Below are positions 54,305 through 62,175 of a stretch of 64,000 bases of DNA, in pieces. The notes beneath the pieces are model-generated. The model saw only the letters and a list, made by a program, of their open reading frames with translations, made no database searches and was not told the origin of the DNA. This DNA is from Croceitalea dokdonensis DOKDO 023. Lineage in GTDB: Bacteria > Bacteroidota > Bacteroidia > Flavobacteriales > Flavobacteriaceae. Both the position numbers and the translations under genes were made by a program. Numbering within the stretch: position 1 is the stretch's first letter; each line of letters opens with the position of its first letter. Location of the stretch: positions 62,001-126,000 of the forward strand of contig NZ_LDJX01000001.1 in the NCBI RefSeq assembly GCF_001306415.1. Reading direction: 5' to 3'.

Positions 54305-56263
54305 TCAATCAAAATAAATTAACACTTCAGTACCTTTGCCAACTTCACTTTTATACCCCAATCTGGCTTTGTTGATGTTAAGCAGATAGCGACAGATAGA
54401 AACGCCTATTCCAGTACCCTTCTCATTTAATGTCCCAGGTTCTGATTGGTGCTGTTTGTTCTGGCCCAAATTCGATAGGATTTCCTTGGTCATCCCCAAC
54501 CCGTAGTCTTTAATGGAAAGGATTGTGCCATCCATTTTGGCGTTACAGGAAATTATTATTTTCCCCTTGGGATGAGAATATTTAATGGCATTATAAATAA
54601 GGTTTTTTAGGATAATGCTCAGGTGGTCCTTATCTATAAAGGCTTGTTGGGATTCAGCTATCTCATTGGAGATGACGATGTTTTTTTGGTTTACCTGAAA
54701 AGCGAAAACAGCGCAAACTTTTTCTACCTCAATGTTTAGGGCCACATATTCCCGTCTGGGGATAATATTCTGTAATTCTGACTGTGCCCATATAAAAAGA
54801 TTGTTTATGGCGAATAATCCCTTGTCCACGTTGGTTTTTAATTGTGGTGCCACTCTTTTAAATTCCTGTGGTGTAATACCCTGTTGATTATAAACTTCAA
54901 GTAATTCCCTTAAGGTGGCGACCGGGGTTTTTAAATCACCGGCTACAGTTTGGAATACCCTATTTTTGGTCATGTTCAATCTTGTTAATTCCAGACTGAG
55001 CCTGTTTTGGGTTTTTTTATTCCTAACGATTAGAAAAATGATTAGCCCAGCTGTAAGCAAAAGGGCCAAAGATATATAACCAATTGATTTTTGACTCCGT
55101 ATTTTCTGTTGGTTCTGTGCGATAATGGCAGATTCCTTATTATCAAAATTGAGTTTTGCCTTTAATAACTTTACATTATCCGTACTCTTTTGTTCGTTTA
55201 TTCGTTTTTGGGTGTTTATCTGTTGCTCTAGATAATGCAGACTTTTGTTTTTGTTATTTTTCTTTTTTTGGAGTTGCCATAACAGTTCATAGCTCTGTTG
55301 TAGCCGGTTTAAATCATTAAGGGCTTGTGCGGTTGTTTTAGCCTTTTCCGCATAGTGGAGTGCTTGATCTACTCCGCCGGAACGGAAGTGTATTTGAGCA
55401 CGCAAAAGATGGATTTCTAGAAGGTCACGAATACCATCCATACCCTCTAATTGCTTTGCCGAATTTTCAATGAAATTTTGTGCAGTATCAAGGGAATCTT
55501 GCGCGAGTTTAACTCTGCCCATTACGCGGTAACCCCTGGATAGCCAGAGGGGGTCCTTCTGTTTTTTAAGTAAATCCATGGCCAATTGGCCGATGGAATC
55601 AGCGGGGCGAATGGCATTTTTGTTAAGATGGTTTAGGGCAAGGTTAGATAAGGTCCTCGCCTTTTCGAATACAGCATTGGTAGCCTTATATAAAGCCAAG
55701 GCGTTTTGATACTCCGTCTCCGCCTCATCATAAAGTTGGTTTTGCCAATAGACATATCCTAAATTATGCCTTAATATGGCTTCTGTGTAGGCATTGTTTA
55801 TCCTTTGGGCATCCTTTATGGCCTCGTTGTAGGTGGTTACAGCATTCTTTGGGTCACCTTTCCATTGATGGAATAAAGCTAAACTCTTTAGTATCTCTAC
55901 CTCAAGGTCTTTGTACCCAAGTTTTTCTGCTTTTTGTTTCGCTTCTTGGTAAAAGGCTAAAGCTTTTTCCATTTTGTTGATATCGTCAAAATAGTTGCCA
56001 ATCCTTAAAGTAGCCATCACCTTACCGTAGGAATACCCTCTATCTTCACTTAACCGTAATCCTTTTTGCGCAAAAAAAAGGACACTGTCTGATTTTCTAA
56101 AACTGTATGATTTAGCTCTATTTAGAAGGCTGTCAATTTCAGGGTCCTTGATGCGGTTTGTTGTGTTTAACCAAGGACTGGTATCAGTAGTATCCCTACC
56201 CATGCATCCCACAAGCAGGGACATCAATAAGGTTAGGCTTAGTATGTGGAGTGTATGTTTCAC
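54305..56263 (-). CDS. TPR-containing sensor kinase homologue lacking the phosphoacceptor histidine; lipoprotein-type N-terminus
   Basis: The 652-residue protein follows the plan of its two neighbours: TPR repeats (about 45-370), membrane helix (SIGYISLALLLTAGLIIFLI), coiled coil, HisKA-like helices and HATPase_c. Two things are odd. The H-box reads FQTVAGDLKTPVATL: Gly442 (codon GGT, 54938-54940) stands where both paralogues have His. The ATP-binding part looks intact (LKNLIYNAIKYSHPKG; IKDYGLGMT; NEKGTGIGVSI). The N-terminus is a lipoprotein signal (LMSLLVGC, Cys about 20). It may bind ATP and act as a regulator or partner of the flanking kinases; that is inference. Confidence 0.88.
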   Translation of the reverse strand: MKHTLHILSLTLLMSLLVGCMGRDTTDTSPWLNTTNRIKDPEIDSLLNRAKSYSFRKSDSVLFFAQKGLRLSEDRGYSYGKVMATLRIGNYFDDINKMEKALAFYQEAKQKAEKLGYKDLEVEILKSLALFHQWKGDPKNAVTTYNEAIKDAQRINNAYTEAILRHNLGYVYWQNQLYDEAETEYQNALALYKATNAVFEKARTLSNLALNHLNKNAIRPADSIGQLAMDLLKKQKDPLWLSRGYRVMGRVKLAQDSLDTAQNFIENSAKQLEGMDGIRDLLEIHLLRAQIHFRSGGVDQALHYAEKAKTTAQALNDLNRLQQSYELLWQLQKKKNNKNKSLHYLEQQINTQKRINEQKSTDNVKLLKAKLNFDNKESAIIAQNQQKIRSQKSIGYISLALLLTAGLIIFLIVRNKKTQNRLSLELTRLNMTKNRVFQTVAGDLKTPVATLRELLEVYNQQGITPQEFKRVAPQLKTNVDKGLFAINNLFIWAQSELQNIIPRREYVALNIEVEKVCAVFAFQVNQKNIVISNEIAESQQAFIDKDHLSIILKNLIYNAIKYSHPKGKIIISCNAKMDGTILSIKDYGLGMTKEILSNLGQNKQHQSEPGTLNEKGTGIGVSICRYLLNINKARLGYKSEVGKGTEVLIYFD

Positions 56264-56338
56264 ATTTGCTTTTTAAGTAGGGCATCACAGTTTTAACCTT
56301 GTTTTGCACAAGAATTGGGGGTACTTTATGTGTTTATT

Positions 56339-58342
56339 TTAAGGAGATGAAAAAATTATTTCTATGCAAGTTCCTTTACCCAGCGTACTATTTATCTTTA
56401 GATTCCCATGGTTAAGCTTTAGAAGTTCCTTGCAAATGTTAAGGCCAATTCCGGTTCCCTTTTCCTTACTTGTCCCTGGTTTAGATATTGGTCGTCCGTT
56501 GATAATTTTTTCAATTGTGGCTATAGACATCCCCACACCATCATCACAAACTGTTAAACTAGGTTGGTTGCCCTGATGGTAAGAAAATATGATTTTACCG
56601 TTTTCATGAGTGTACTTAATCGCATTTGAAATGATATTGCGTAGAATGATGTTAAGGTGTTCCGGATCAATAACAACCTTTGCATCCGTAGGAATTTTAC
56701 ATTCAATAGCTATATTTTTTTTATCTATTTGTTCTTGGTGAAGTGCAACAACGTTATTACCTGCTGTTTTAAGCGTAACGCTCTCTGGCCTACTTTTTAT
56801 ACCATTTAATTGCTGCTGGGCCCAAAACAATAGATTATTAAGCGTAAAAGCACTATGGTCCACGTTGGACTTTAACTTAGGGGCTATTTTTAAAAATTGC
56901 TCTGTGGATAACTTATCACTCTGGTATAGGGACAAAAGTTCCTGTAATGTGCCAATGGGTGCTTTTAGGTCATGGCCAACTATGGAAAAGACTTGATCTT
57001 TTGTCCTACTTATTTCTTTGAGACGTGCATTGGCCTTTTTTTGTATTTGGATGTTTCGCCGAATCAATAAAAGAATGGCGATTAGGACAATTAAAGATAG
57101 TACGCTAACGGTGGTAATCAGCTTTTGTTTTTTTAACTTGTTTTGGGATGTGAGTTCCAATCTCCTTTGTTGTTGTTCAAATTCCGTTTGCGCTTCAAGC
57201 ACCAATAATTGGGTTTTACTCGCTTCCACCTTAATAGAATCAGAAATCCTTGTCGCCGTTTCTAAATACGTTAGCGCTAAATCATTATTGTTTTCTTTCT
57301 TGTTGATTTGATATAGGAGGTTAGATGCCCTAATGATACCATCATAATAATTAATGGATTTGGAATTTTTTTCACCAAGGACAGCTTTTGCCTTACTTTT
57401 GCCCAAGTCATTTTCAAGCAAATAAATTTCGGCATAGGCCAAATCTTTTTCTACTTCGCGCTGTTTATCATCAATGGTTTCTAGTAGTTCTTCTGCGAGG
57501 TTTAGATAGTGTTTTGCTTGGGTAATGTCATTTCTTTTGATACAGGCTTCTCCAGCATTTACTATGGCAAAAGCGGCCCACGCATTAATTCCTTTTTTTT
57601 TGAGGTAATCAAACGCCTGAATCCCATAGTTTTCTGCAAGGGTGTAATTGCCTTTTTTGTTTTGCAAATAACTTAAGTTGCTTTTGATCTGTGCAAGACC
57701 AATACTATCTGTGGTGCTCTCCAGTAATTTTAGTCCTTGTTCATAATAATTAAGGGCATTTTCGGTATCCTTTAATAGCAAAAAGCCAGTGGCAAGGTTA
57801 ATGGTGAATATAAATTCCATTTTACTTATATCGTACTCCTTGGCCTTTATAGCTCCGGTCTTTCCCACCATGTAGCCCTTAGGAAAATCCCCACGCTTTA
57901 GGTAATTCATGCACTGTACATTAAGGGCTGCCAGTTCCAGACTATCACTGCTAGCGGCCAATGCTAAATTCTCGGATTTTTTAGCATAGGTCATACCCTT
58001 TTCAAATTCCCCTTGTAATGTTGCTCCGGTGGCTAAGGCCAAGTAACCACCTGCCACACCTTGTTCAAATTTATAGTTGAGGCTTAGGTCTATAGCCCTT
58101 TGGCCAACGGACAAAACACTGTCATAATTTTGATACGCATAACTTCTCGCGAGCAGATAAAGCGTTTTTAAGTAGTTAGTGTCATTTGGCTGAAAATTAC
58201 CTTGGGATTCATAGTAGCGTCTGCGTTGCTCCAGACTATCTTTTAAATGCTCTTGTGCATTTAGGGTACAACAAAAAAACTGGACAAAGGTAACTGCCAA
58301 TATACAGAAATGCACATTTGTTTTTTGGCCATTTAAAAGCAT
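56339..58342 (-). CDS. TPR-containing membrane sensor histidine kinase (third tandem paralogue)
   Basis: The 667-residue protein has a signal segment (CILAVTFVQFFCCTLNAQ), TPR repeats (about 60-370), one membrane helix (LITTVSVLSLIVLIAILLLI), a coiled coil, HisKA-like helices with His457 in FSIVGHDLKAPIG and an HATPase_c domain (LRNIISNAIKYTHENG; CDDGVGMS; EKGTGIGLNICKELL). Stretches such as FLKIAPKLKSNVDHSAFTLN are clearly shared with the other two, so all three arose by tandem duplication. It is the most upstream of the leftward trio, 75 bases before the next, and lacks a neighbouring response regulator. Confidence 0.9.
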   Translation of the reverse strand: MLLNGQKTNVHFCILAVTFVQFFCCTLNAQEHLKDSLEQRRRYYESQGNFQPNDTNYLKTLYLLARSYAYQNYDSVLSVGQRAIDLSLNYKFEQGVAGGYLALATGATLQGEFEKGMTYAKKSENLALAASSDSLELAALNVQCMNYLKRGDFPKGYMVGKTGAIKAKEYDISKMEFIFTINLATGFLLLKDTENALNYYEQGLKLLESTTDSIGLAQIKSNLSYLQNKKGNYTLAENYGIQAFDYLKKKGINAWAAFAIVNAGEACIKRNDITQAKHYLNLAEELLETIDDKQREVEKDLAYAEIYLLENDLGKSKAKAVLGEKNSKSINYYDGIIRASNLLYQINKKENNNDLALTYLETATRISDSIKVEASKTQLLVLEAQTEFEQQQRRLELTSQNKLKKQKLITTVSVLSLIVLIAILLLIRRNIQIQKKANARLKEISRTKDQVFSIVGHDLKAPIGTLQELLSLYQSDKLSTEQFLKIAPKLKSNVDHSAFTLNNLLFWAQQQLNGIKSRPESVTLKTAGNNVVALHQEQIDKKNIAIECKIPTDAKVVIDPEHLNIILRNIISNAIKYTHENGKIIFSYHQGNQPSLTVCDDGVGMSIATIEKIINGRPISKPGTSKEKGTGIGLNICKELLKLNHGNLKINSTLGKGTCIEIIFSSP

Positions 58343-58441
58343 AAGCGGTGATAAGGTAACTTTGGACTGTTAATATAGCACATTAAATGGTTAAAACACC
58401 AAATAACACAAAGACTTCTAAAAATTTCTTGTGGCTTTTAT

Positions 58442-58473
58442 TTGGAATCATACCTTAAAAAAAATTACCTTTG
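58442..58473 (+). promoter_or_regulatory. Promoter of tRNA-His (TTG-N21-TACCTTTG)
   Basis: TTG at 58442-58444 and TACCTTTG at 58466-58473, 21 bases apart. The -7 element ends 14 bases before the tRNA, so processing of a very short leader is expected. Confidence 0.65.
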
Positions 58474-58487
58474 CCACCGCTTAAATG

Positions 58488-58564
58488 GTGGTTGTAGCTC
58501 AGTTGGTTAGAGCGCTTGATTGTGGTTCAAGAGGTCGCCGGTTCGAACCCGGTCTTCCACCCCA
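58488..58564 (+). tRNA. tRNA-His (GTG anticodon)
   Basis: A full cloverleaf with D arm GCTC...GAGC, anticodon arm CTTGA-TTGTGGT-TCAAG carrying GTG, T arm GCCGG-TTCGAAC-CCGGT and an encoded CCA end. A G sits just before position 1 (58487), the G-1 needed for His identity, opposite discriminator C73. The acceptor stem GTGGTTG/CTTCCAC has U-U at 5:68 and 6:67. Promoter and terminator flank it. Confidence 0.95.
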
Positions 58565-58568
58565 AAGT

Positions 58569-58598
58569 AAAAAGTCCTGAACACATCAGGACTTTTTT
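58569..58598 (+). terminator. Rho-independent terminator of tRNA-His
   Basis: Stem AAAAAGTCCTGA (58569-58580) and TCAGGACTTTTT (58586-58597) with a 5-base loop and one more T, 4 bases after the tRNA. It may also serve the leftward M28 gene, whose stop is at 58656. Confidence 0.85.
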
Positions 58599-58655
58599 GG
58601 TTTTCATAAGTAATCAAGCGTTTAAATCCCTAGCGGTACAGTTGATTTAAGGCTC

Positions 58656-60227
58656 TTATTTAGCTGTGCTTGCTTTATCCACGATAAGCTTATTCTCCCT
58701 ATTGGCTATATCCCAAGCTGTGTAAAAAACAAGCTGGGTTCTATTGGTCAATAAGTCATAGTTGATTTTGTCAGGAGTATCCGTGGGCTTATGGTAATCC
58801 GCGTGGGTTCCGTTAAAATAAAAAATGATAGGGATATTATTTTTTGCAAAGTTGTAGTGGTCACTTCTATAATAAAATCGGTTTGGGTCATTTTCATCGT
58901 TATAGGTGTAATCTAGTTCAATGTTCATATGTTTTTTGTTCACCTCCTCGGAAAGTTCATGCAGCTCCGTACTCAACTTATCGGAACCTATAAGATAAAT
59001 ATAATTTCTATCTCCAGTTCTTTTGGGGTCTATCCTTCCTATCATATCAATATTTAGGTTGGCAACGGTTTCGTTTAACGGGAAAATAGGTTCGTAGTCC
59101 GTATAATACTTAGAGCCAAGCAATCCTTTTTCCTCGCCTGTGACATGTAAAAAAACTACGGACCGATCGGGGCCGTTACCTTCATCGGCCGCTTTTTTAA
59201 AAGCCTCTGCGATTTCTAGCAGGGCCACAGTTCCAGAACCATCATCATCCGCGCCATTGTTAATTTGGCCATCTCCCGTAATCCCAATATGGTCCAAATG
59301 GGAAGAAAGCACTACATATTCGTTGGGTTTGGTCTTTCCTTTAATGAAGGCCACCACATTTTCTGATTCTACAGAATTGTCCTCACTTTCAATATTAAAA
59401 TCAAGTTTTTTATCTATCAGTTTATTTTCTGATGCTTCTAAAATATCAGGATAAATGGCCAAGGCCACCTTTTCATTGATGAGCATCATAAATTCCTTGG
59501 CGCGTTCCGCAGTTAACTGCATTCTGCCGCTATCATTGGTTTTCATAAATTGAAAATAACGTCCATAACGGCTAAAGTTGTCCGGGTCTAGATAAAGCAT
59601 TCCTTTGGCTCCTTTGCTCATGGCCAACTCACTGCGCTTGCCCAACGCCTCTGACATATTGCTCCAAACAGAGACCTCATCCGTACCTGAAATAAGATAG
59701 CTGCCATCTGCATTTTTTGGCTCTCCAGACTTGACCAGTACAATTTTATCGGTTACGTCTATTTTCCCATAATCCGTGTACTTTTCATCTTCAATTCCGT
59801 AACCAACATAAACAATACTACTGTAATTTCCCTTTACTTCTGAAAAGGTTAAAATGTCTTCACCAACGGTGAAAGCAGAATTTTCAATGGTCATGGTTCC
59901 CTGTGGTACTTTGCTTAGTTCAAGTGCTACTTCCTGAAAGTAATTACCGTCTGGTTGAGCAGCCGGTATTCCAAGTTTTTCGTATTCCTTTTTTAAATAG
60001 TCCACAGCTTTTTTTTGTCCAGGCTCCCCAGTTTCCCTACCTTCAAATTCATCAGAAGCATAGATAAACAGGTGTTCCCTTAGTTCTTCCTCCGTAATGG
60101 ATTTTGCATATGTTGGCGCCAGTTCGGCCTTGGCAATGGAAGTTGATTTTTCGGTGCCGCTTGTGGTTTTCTGTGAAGAGTTACAAGATAACGCTAGCCC
60201 AAGGGCGATTACATAAATTTTTTTCAT
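58656..60227 (-). CDS. M28 family metallopeptidase lipoprotein with PA domain
   Basis: The 523-residue protein has a lipoprotein signal (MKKIYVIALGLALSC, Cys about 15), a PA-type insert (about 110-250) and an M28 domain with the two-zinc ligands visible: SSHLDHIG (His), NGADDDGSG (Asp), HVTGEEKGLLG (Glu), NIDMIGR (Asp) and THADYHK (His). It is an aminopeptidase-type enzyme on the periplasmic or outer membrane face, releasing N-terminal amino acids from peptides. It starts 57 bases after the AraC gene on the same strand, which may tie peptide use to the hydroxyproline operon. Confidence 0.9.
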   Translation of the reverse strand: MKKIYVIALGLALSCNSSQKTTSGTEKSTSIAKAELAPTYAKSITEEELREHLFIYASDEFEGRETGEPGQKKAVDYLKKEYEKLGIPAAQPDGNYFQEVALELSKVPQGTMTIENSAFTVGEDILTFSEVKGNYSSIVYVGYGIEDEKYTDYGKIDVTDKIVLVKSGEPKNADGSYLISGTDEVSVWSNMSEALGKRSELAMSKGAKGMLYLDPDNFSRYGRYFQFMKTNDSGRMQLTAERAKEFMMLINEKVALAIYPDILEASENKLIDKKLDFNIESEDNSVESENVVAFIKGKTKPNEYVVLSSHLDHIGITGDGQINNGADDDGSGTVALLEIAEAFKKAADEGNGPDRSVVFLHVTGEEKGLLGSKYYTDYEPIFPLNETVANLNIDMIGRIDPKRTGDRNYIYLIGSDKLSTELHELSEEVNKKHMNIELDYTYNDENDPNRFYYRSDHYNFAKNNIPIIFYFNGTHADYHKPTDTPDKINYDLLTNRTQLVFYTAWDIANRENKLIVDKASTAK

Positions 60228-60284
60228 ATCCTCAATTCAAAGTATTCAAAAATAGGAAACCTGTATTGATTTGGTCGCTACAAA

Positions 60285-61127
60285 TTACAAGAACTTTTTT
60301 TTAAAACCTGTAGGGGGAATTCCCTTATGTTTTAAAAAGTATTTATTAAAGTTTGAAATGCTTTGGTACCCACTTTTAATCGCCACTTCTGAAACGCTAA
60401 GTTCTGGATGCCTTGCCATGTATTGGCAAGCTTGGGCCACCCTTACCTCATTTACAAATTGGAAAAATGTTTTGTTGGTCCGTTGCTTAAAAAAACGACA
60501 AAATGCGCTAACACTCATATGCATTCTGTTAGCTACTTTTTTTAGTTCAATATCTTCATGATAGTGCTGTAAAACAAAGTCTATGGCCAATTGAAGCCTA
60601 TCCCCTTGTTTGTAGGTAAGTTGCTGGTTATTTGCCAGCGTGTTTAATTGTTGCTTTTTTTCTTGTGAGATGGCCCTTAGAATTTCTAAAAACTGAATAA
60701 AAAAGGAAAAGGTGTCCGTATCATTAAGCTTTAAAAACATAGCTCTAAGCGGTGTCTGCCCAGTAGGTAGTTTAAAACCATAGGATAGCAAGGAAAAAAG
60801 CGGGTAAATTATTTTCATTTCCCGTTGTTCAAAAAAAGAGCCACCAAAGGCATCTCTGGTAAAGAACATAGAAATCATCTCAGATTCACCCGCGCTTACA
60901 CTACTTTTAAACACATGTGGTAATTGACCGCCTATTCCAATAATATCTTCGGCCTGGTAGGTATGTACCGAGTTCCCAACGATTAACGTCCCGTTACCCT
61001 TGACCACAAAACTTAACTGTATTTCTTCATGTTGATGTAGTTTGTCATAAAAGGCAATGCCTTTGTCATGTTGTAACAGAAGGTTTTGTTCTGGTTGTTT
61101 GGTAATATGAAAAGGGTAAACCTTCAT
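60285..61127 (-). CDS. AraC family transcriptional regulator, likely for hydroxyproline use
   Basis: The 280-residue protein has an N-terminal cupin sensor domain (EIQLSFVVKGNGTLIVGN, about 34-52; DIIGIGGQLPHVFKSS) and a C-terminal double helix-turn-helix (KKVANRMHMSVSAFCRFFKQ; VSEVAIKSGYQSISNFNKYF), the AraC/XylS layout. It is divergent from the hydroxyproline catabolic genes, with a 124-base gap, so it most likely controls them; the inducer is inferred. On the minus strand a TATTTTTG -7-like element lies at 61162-61169. Confidence 0.88.
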   Translation of the reverse strand: MKVYPFHITKQPEQNLLLQHDKGIAFYDKLHQHEEIQLSFVVKGNGTLIVGNSVHTYQAEDIIGIGGQLPHVFKSSVSAGESEMISMFFTRDAFGGSFFEQREMKIIYPLFSLLSYGFKLPTGQTPLRAMFLKLNDTDTFSFFIQFLEILRAISQEKKQQLNTLANNQQLTYKQGDRLQLAIDFVLQHYHEDIELKKVANRMHMSVSAFCRFFKQRTNKTFFQFVNEVRVAQACQYMARHPELSVSEVAIKSGYQSISNFNKYFLKHKGIPPTGFKKKFL

Positions 61128-61181
61128 TGAATTGAAATTATCCTAATAATTAACAATGCAACAAAAATAATGATAAAATAG

Positions 61182-61200
61182 TGGCAATAATGGCCAATAA
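61182..61200. promoter_or_regulatory. Candidate AraC-type operator: near-direct repeat
   Basis: TGGCAATAA (61182-61190) is followed directly by TGGCCAATAA (61191-61200), a tandem repeat differing by one inserted base. It lies 51-70 bases before the first catabolic gene. AraC proteins often bind direct repeats; binding here is inferred. Confidence 0.3.
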
Positions 61201-61251
61201 GGTCGAACCGTATTTCCACATTCACCTGTATTTTTACCAAAAAAATATCAA

Positions 61252-62175
61252 ATGGCAACAATAGATTGGCAGGGGGTAATGCCCGCTGTAACCACAAAAT
61301 TTACTAAAGACGATAAGTTGGACCTTAAAATGTTTGAGGTAAATATCAATGCCCAATTGGATGCTGGGGTAAGTGCAATTATCTTAGGAGGAACGTTGGG
61401 AGAGGCAAGTACCTTGTCACAGGAAGAAAAAAAGGAACTGACAGAATTTACCGTTTCCGTTGTGAACAACAGGGTCCCCGTCATCCTTAACATTGCTGAG
61501 CAGTCTACAAAAGACGCCATACTGGCAGCCAAAAATGCAGGGGACTATGGGGCCTCTGGTTTAATGATGCTACCACCCATGCGTTACAATGCCACAGATA
61601 ACGAAACAGTGGCTTATTTTGAGCGGGTGGCTAAAAGTACAGATTTGCCAATTATGATTTACAATAACCCCGTGGATTACAAAATTGAGGTGACCTTAGA
61701 TATGTTTGAGCACTTATTAAAACTGGACAATATTCAGGCTGTGAAGGAATCCACACGCGATATCTCCAACATCACAAGAATAAGGAACAGGTTTGGTAAT
61801 GATTTAAAAGTCTTGTGTGGGGTGGATACCTTGGCCTTGGAGAGCATTCTTATGGGAGCGGATGGATGGGTGGCTGGTCTGGTTTGCGCGTTCCCTGCGG
61901 AAACCGTCGCTATTTGCAACCTTGCCAAAGCAGGACGTATCCAGGAGGCCATTGAAATTTACAGATGGTTTTTACCATTGTTGGAGTTGGACATTAATCC
62001 GCAATTGGTCCAGAATATTAAATTGGCAGAAGTTGCCACACAAATTGGAACGGAACACGTACGCGAACCGCGTTTGCCATTAATTGGCGAAGAACGGAAA
62101 AGGGTATTAAAAATTATTGAGGAAGGCATGGCGACAAGGCCGCAACTGCCAGACTACAAAACCTTATCCATATGA
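61252..62175 (+). CDS. Dihydrodipicolinate synthase family protein, probable 1-pyrroline-4-hydroxy-2-carboxylate deaminase
   Basis: The 307-residue class I aldolase/lyase barrel has the Schiff-base Lys in AVKESTRDISN (about 164) and the Tyr in IYNNPVDYKIE (about 138), with the family's LGGTLGEASTL loop near residue 44. In hydroxyproline pathways such a protein converts 1-pyrroline-4-hydroxy-2-carboxylate to 2-oxoglutarate semialdehyde. The function rests on the downstream aldehyde dehydrogenase and hydroxyproline epimerase genes; sequence alone would also allow other DapA-like activities. The stop overlaps the next start (ATGA at 62172). Confidence 0.85.
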   Translation: MATIDWQGVMPAVTTKFTKDDKLDLKMFEVNINAQLDAGVSAIILGGTLGEASTLSQEEKKELTEFTVSVVNNRVPVILNIAEQSTKDAILAAKNAGDYGASGLMMLPPMRYNATDNETVAYFERVAKSTDLPIMIYNNPVDYKIEVTLDMFEHLLKLDNIQAVKESTRDISNITRIRNRFGNDLKVLCGVDTLALESILMGADGWVAGLVCAFPAETVAICNLAKAGRIQEAIEIYRWFLPLLELDINPQLVQNIKLAEVATQIGTEHVREPRLPLIGEERKRVLKIIEEGMATRPQLPDYKTLSI

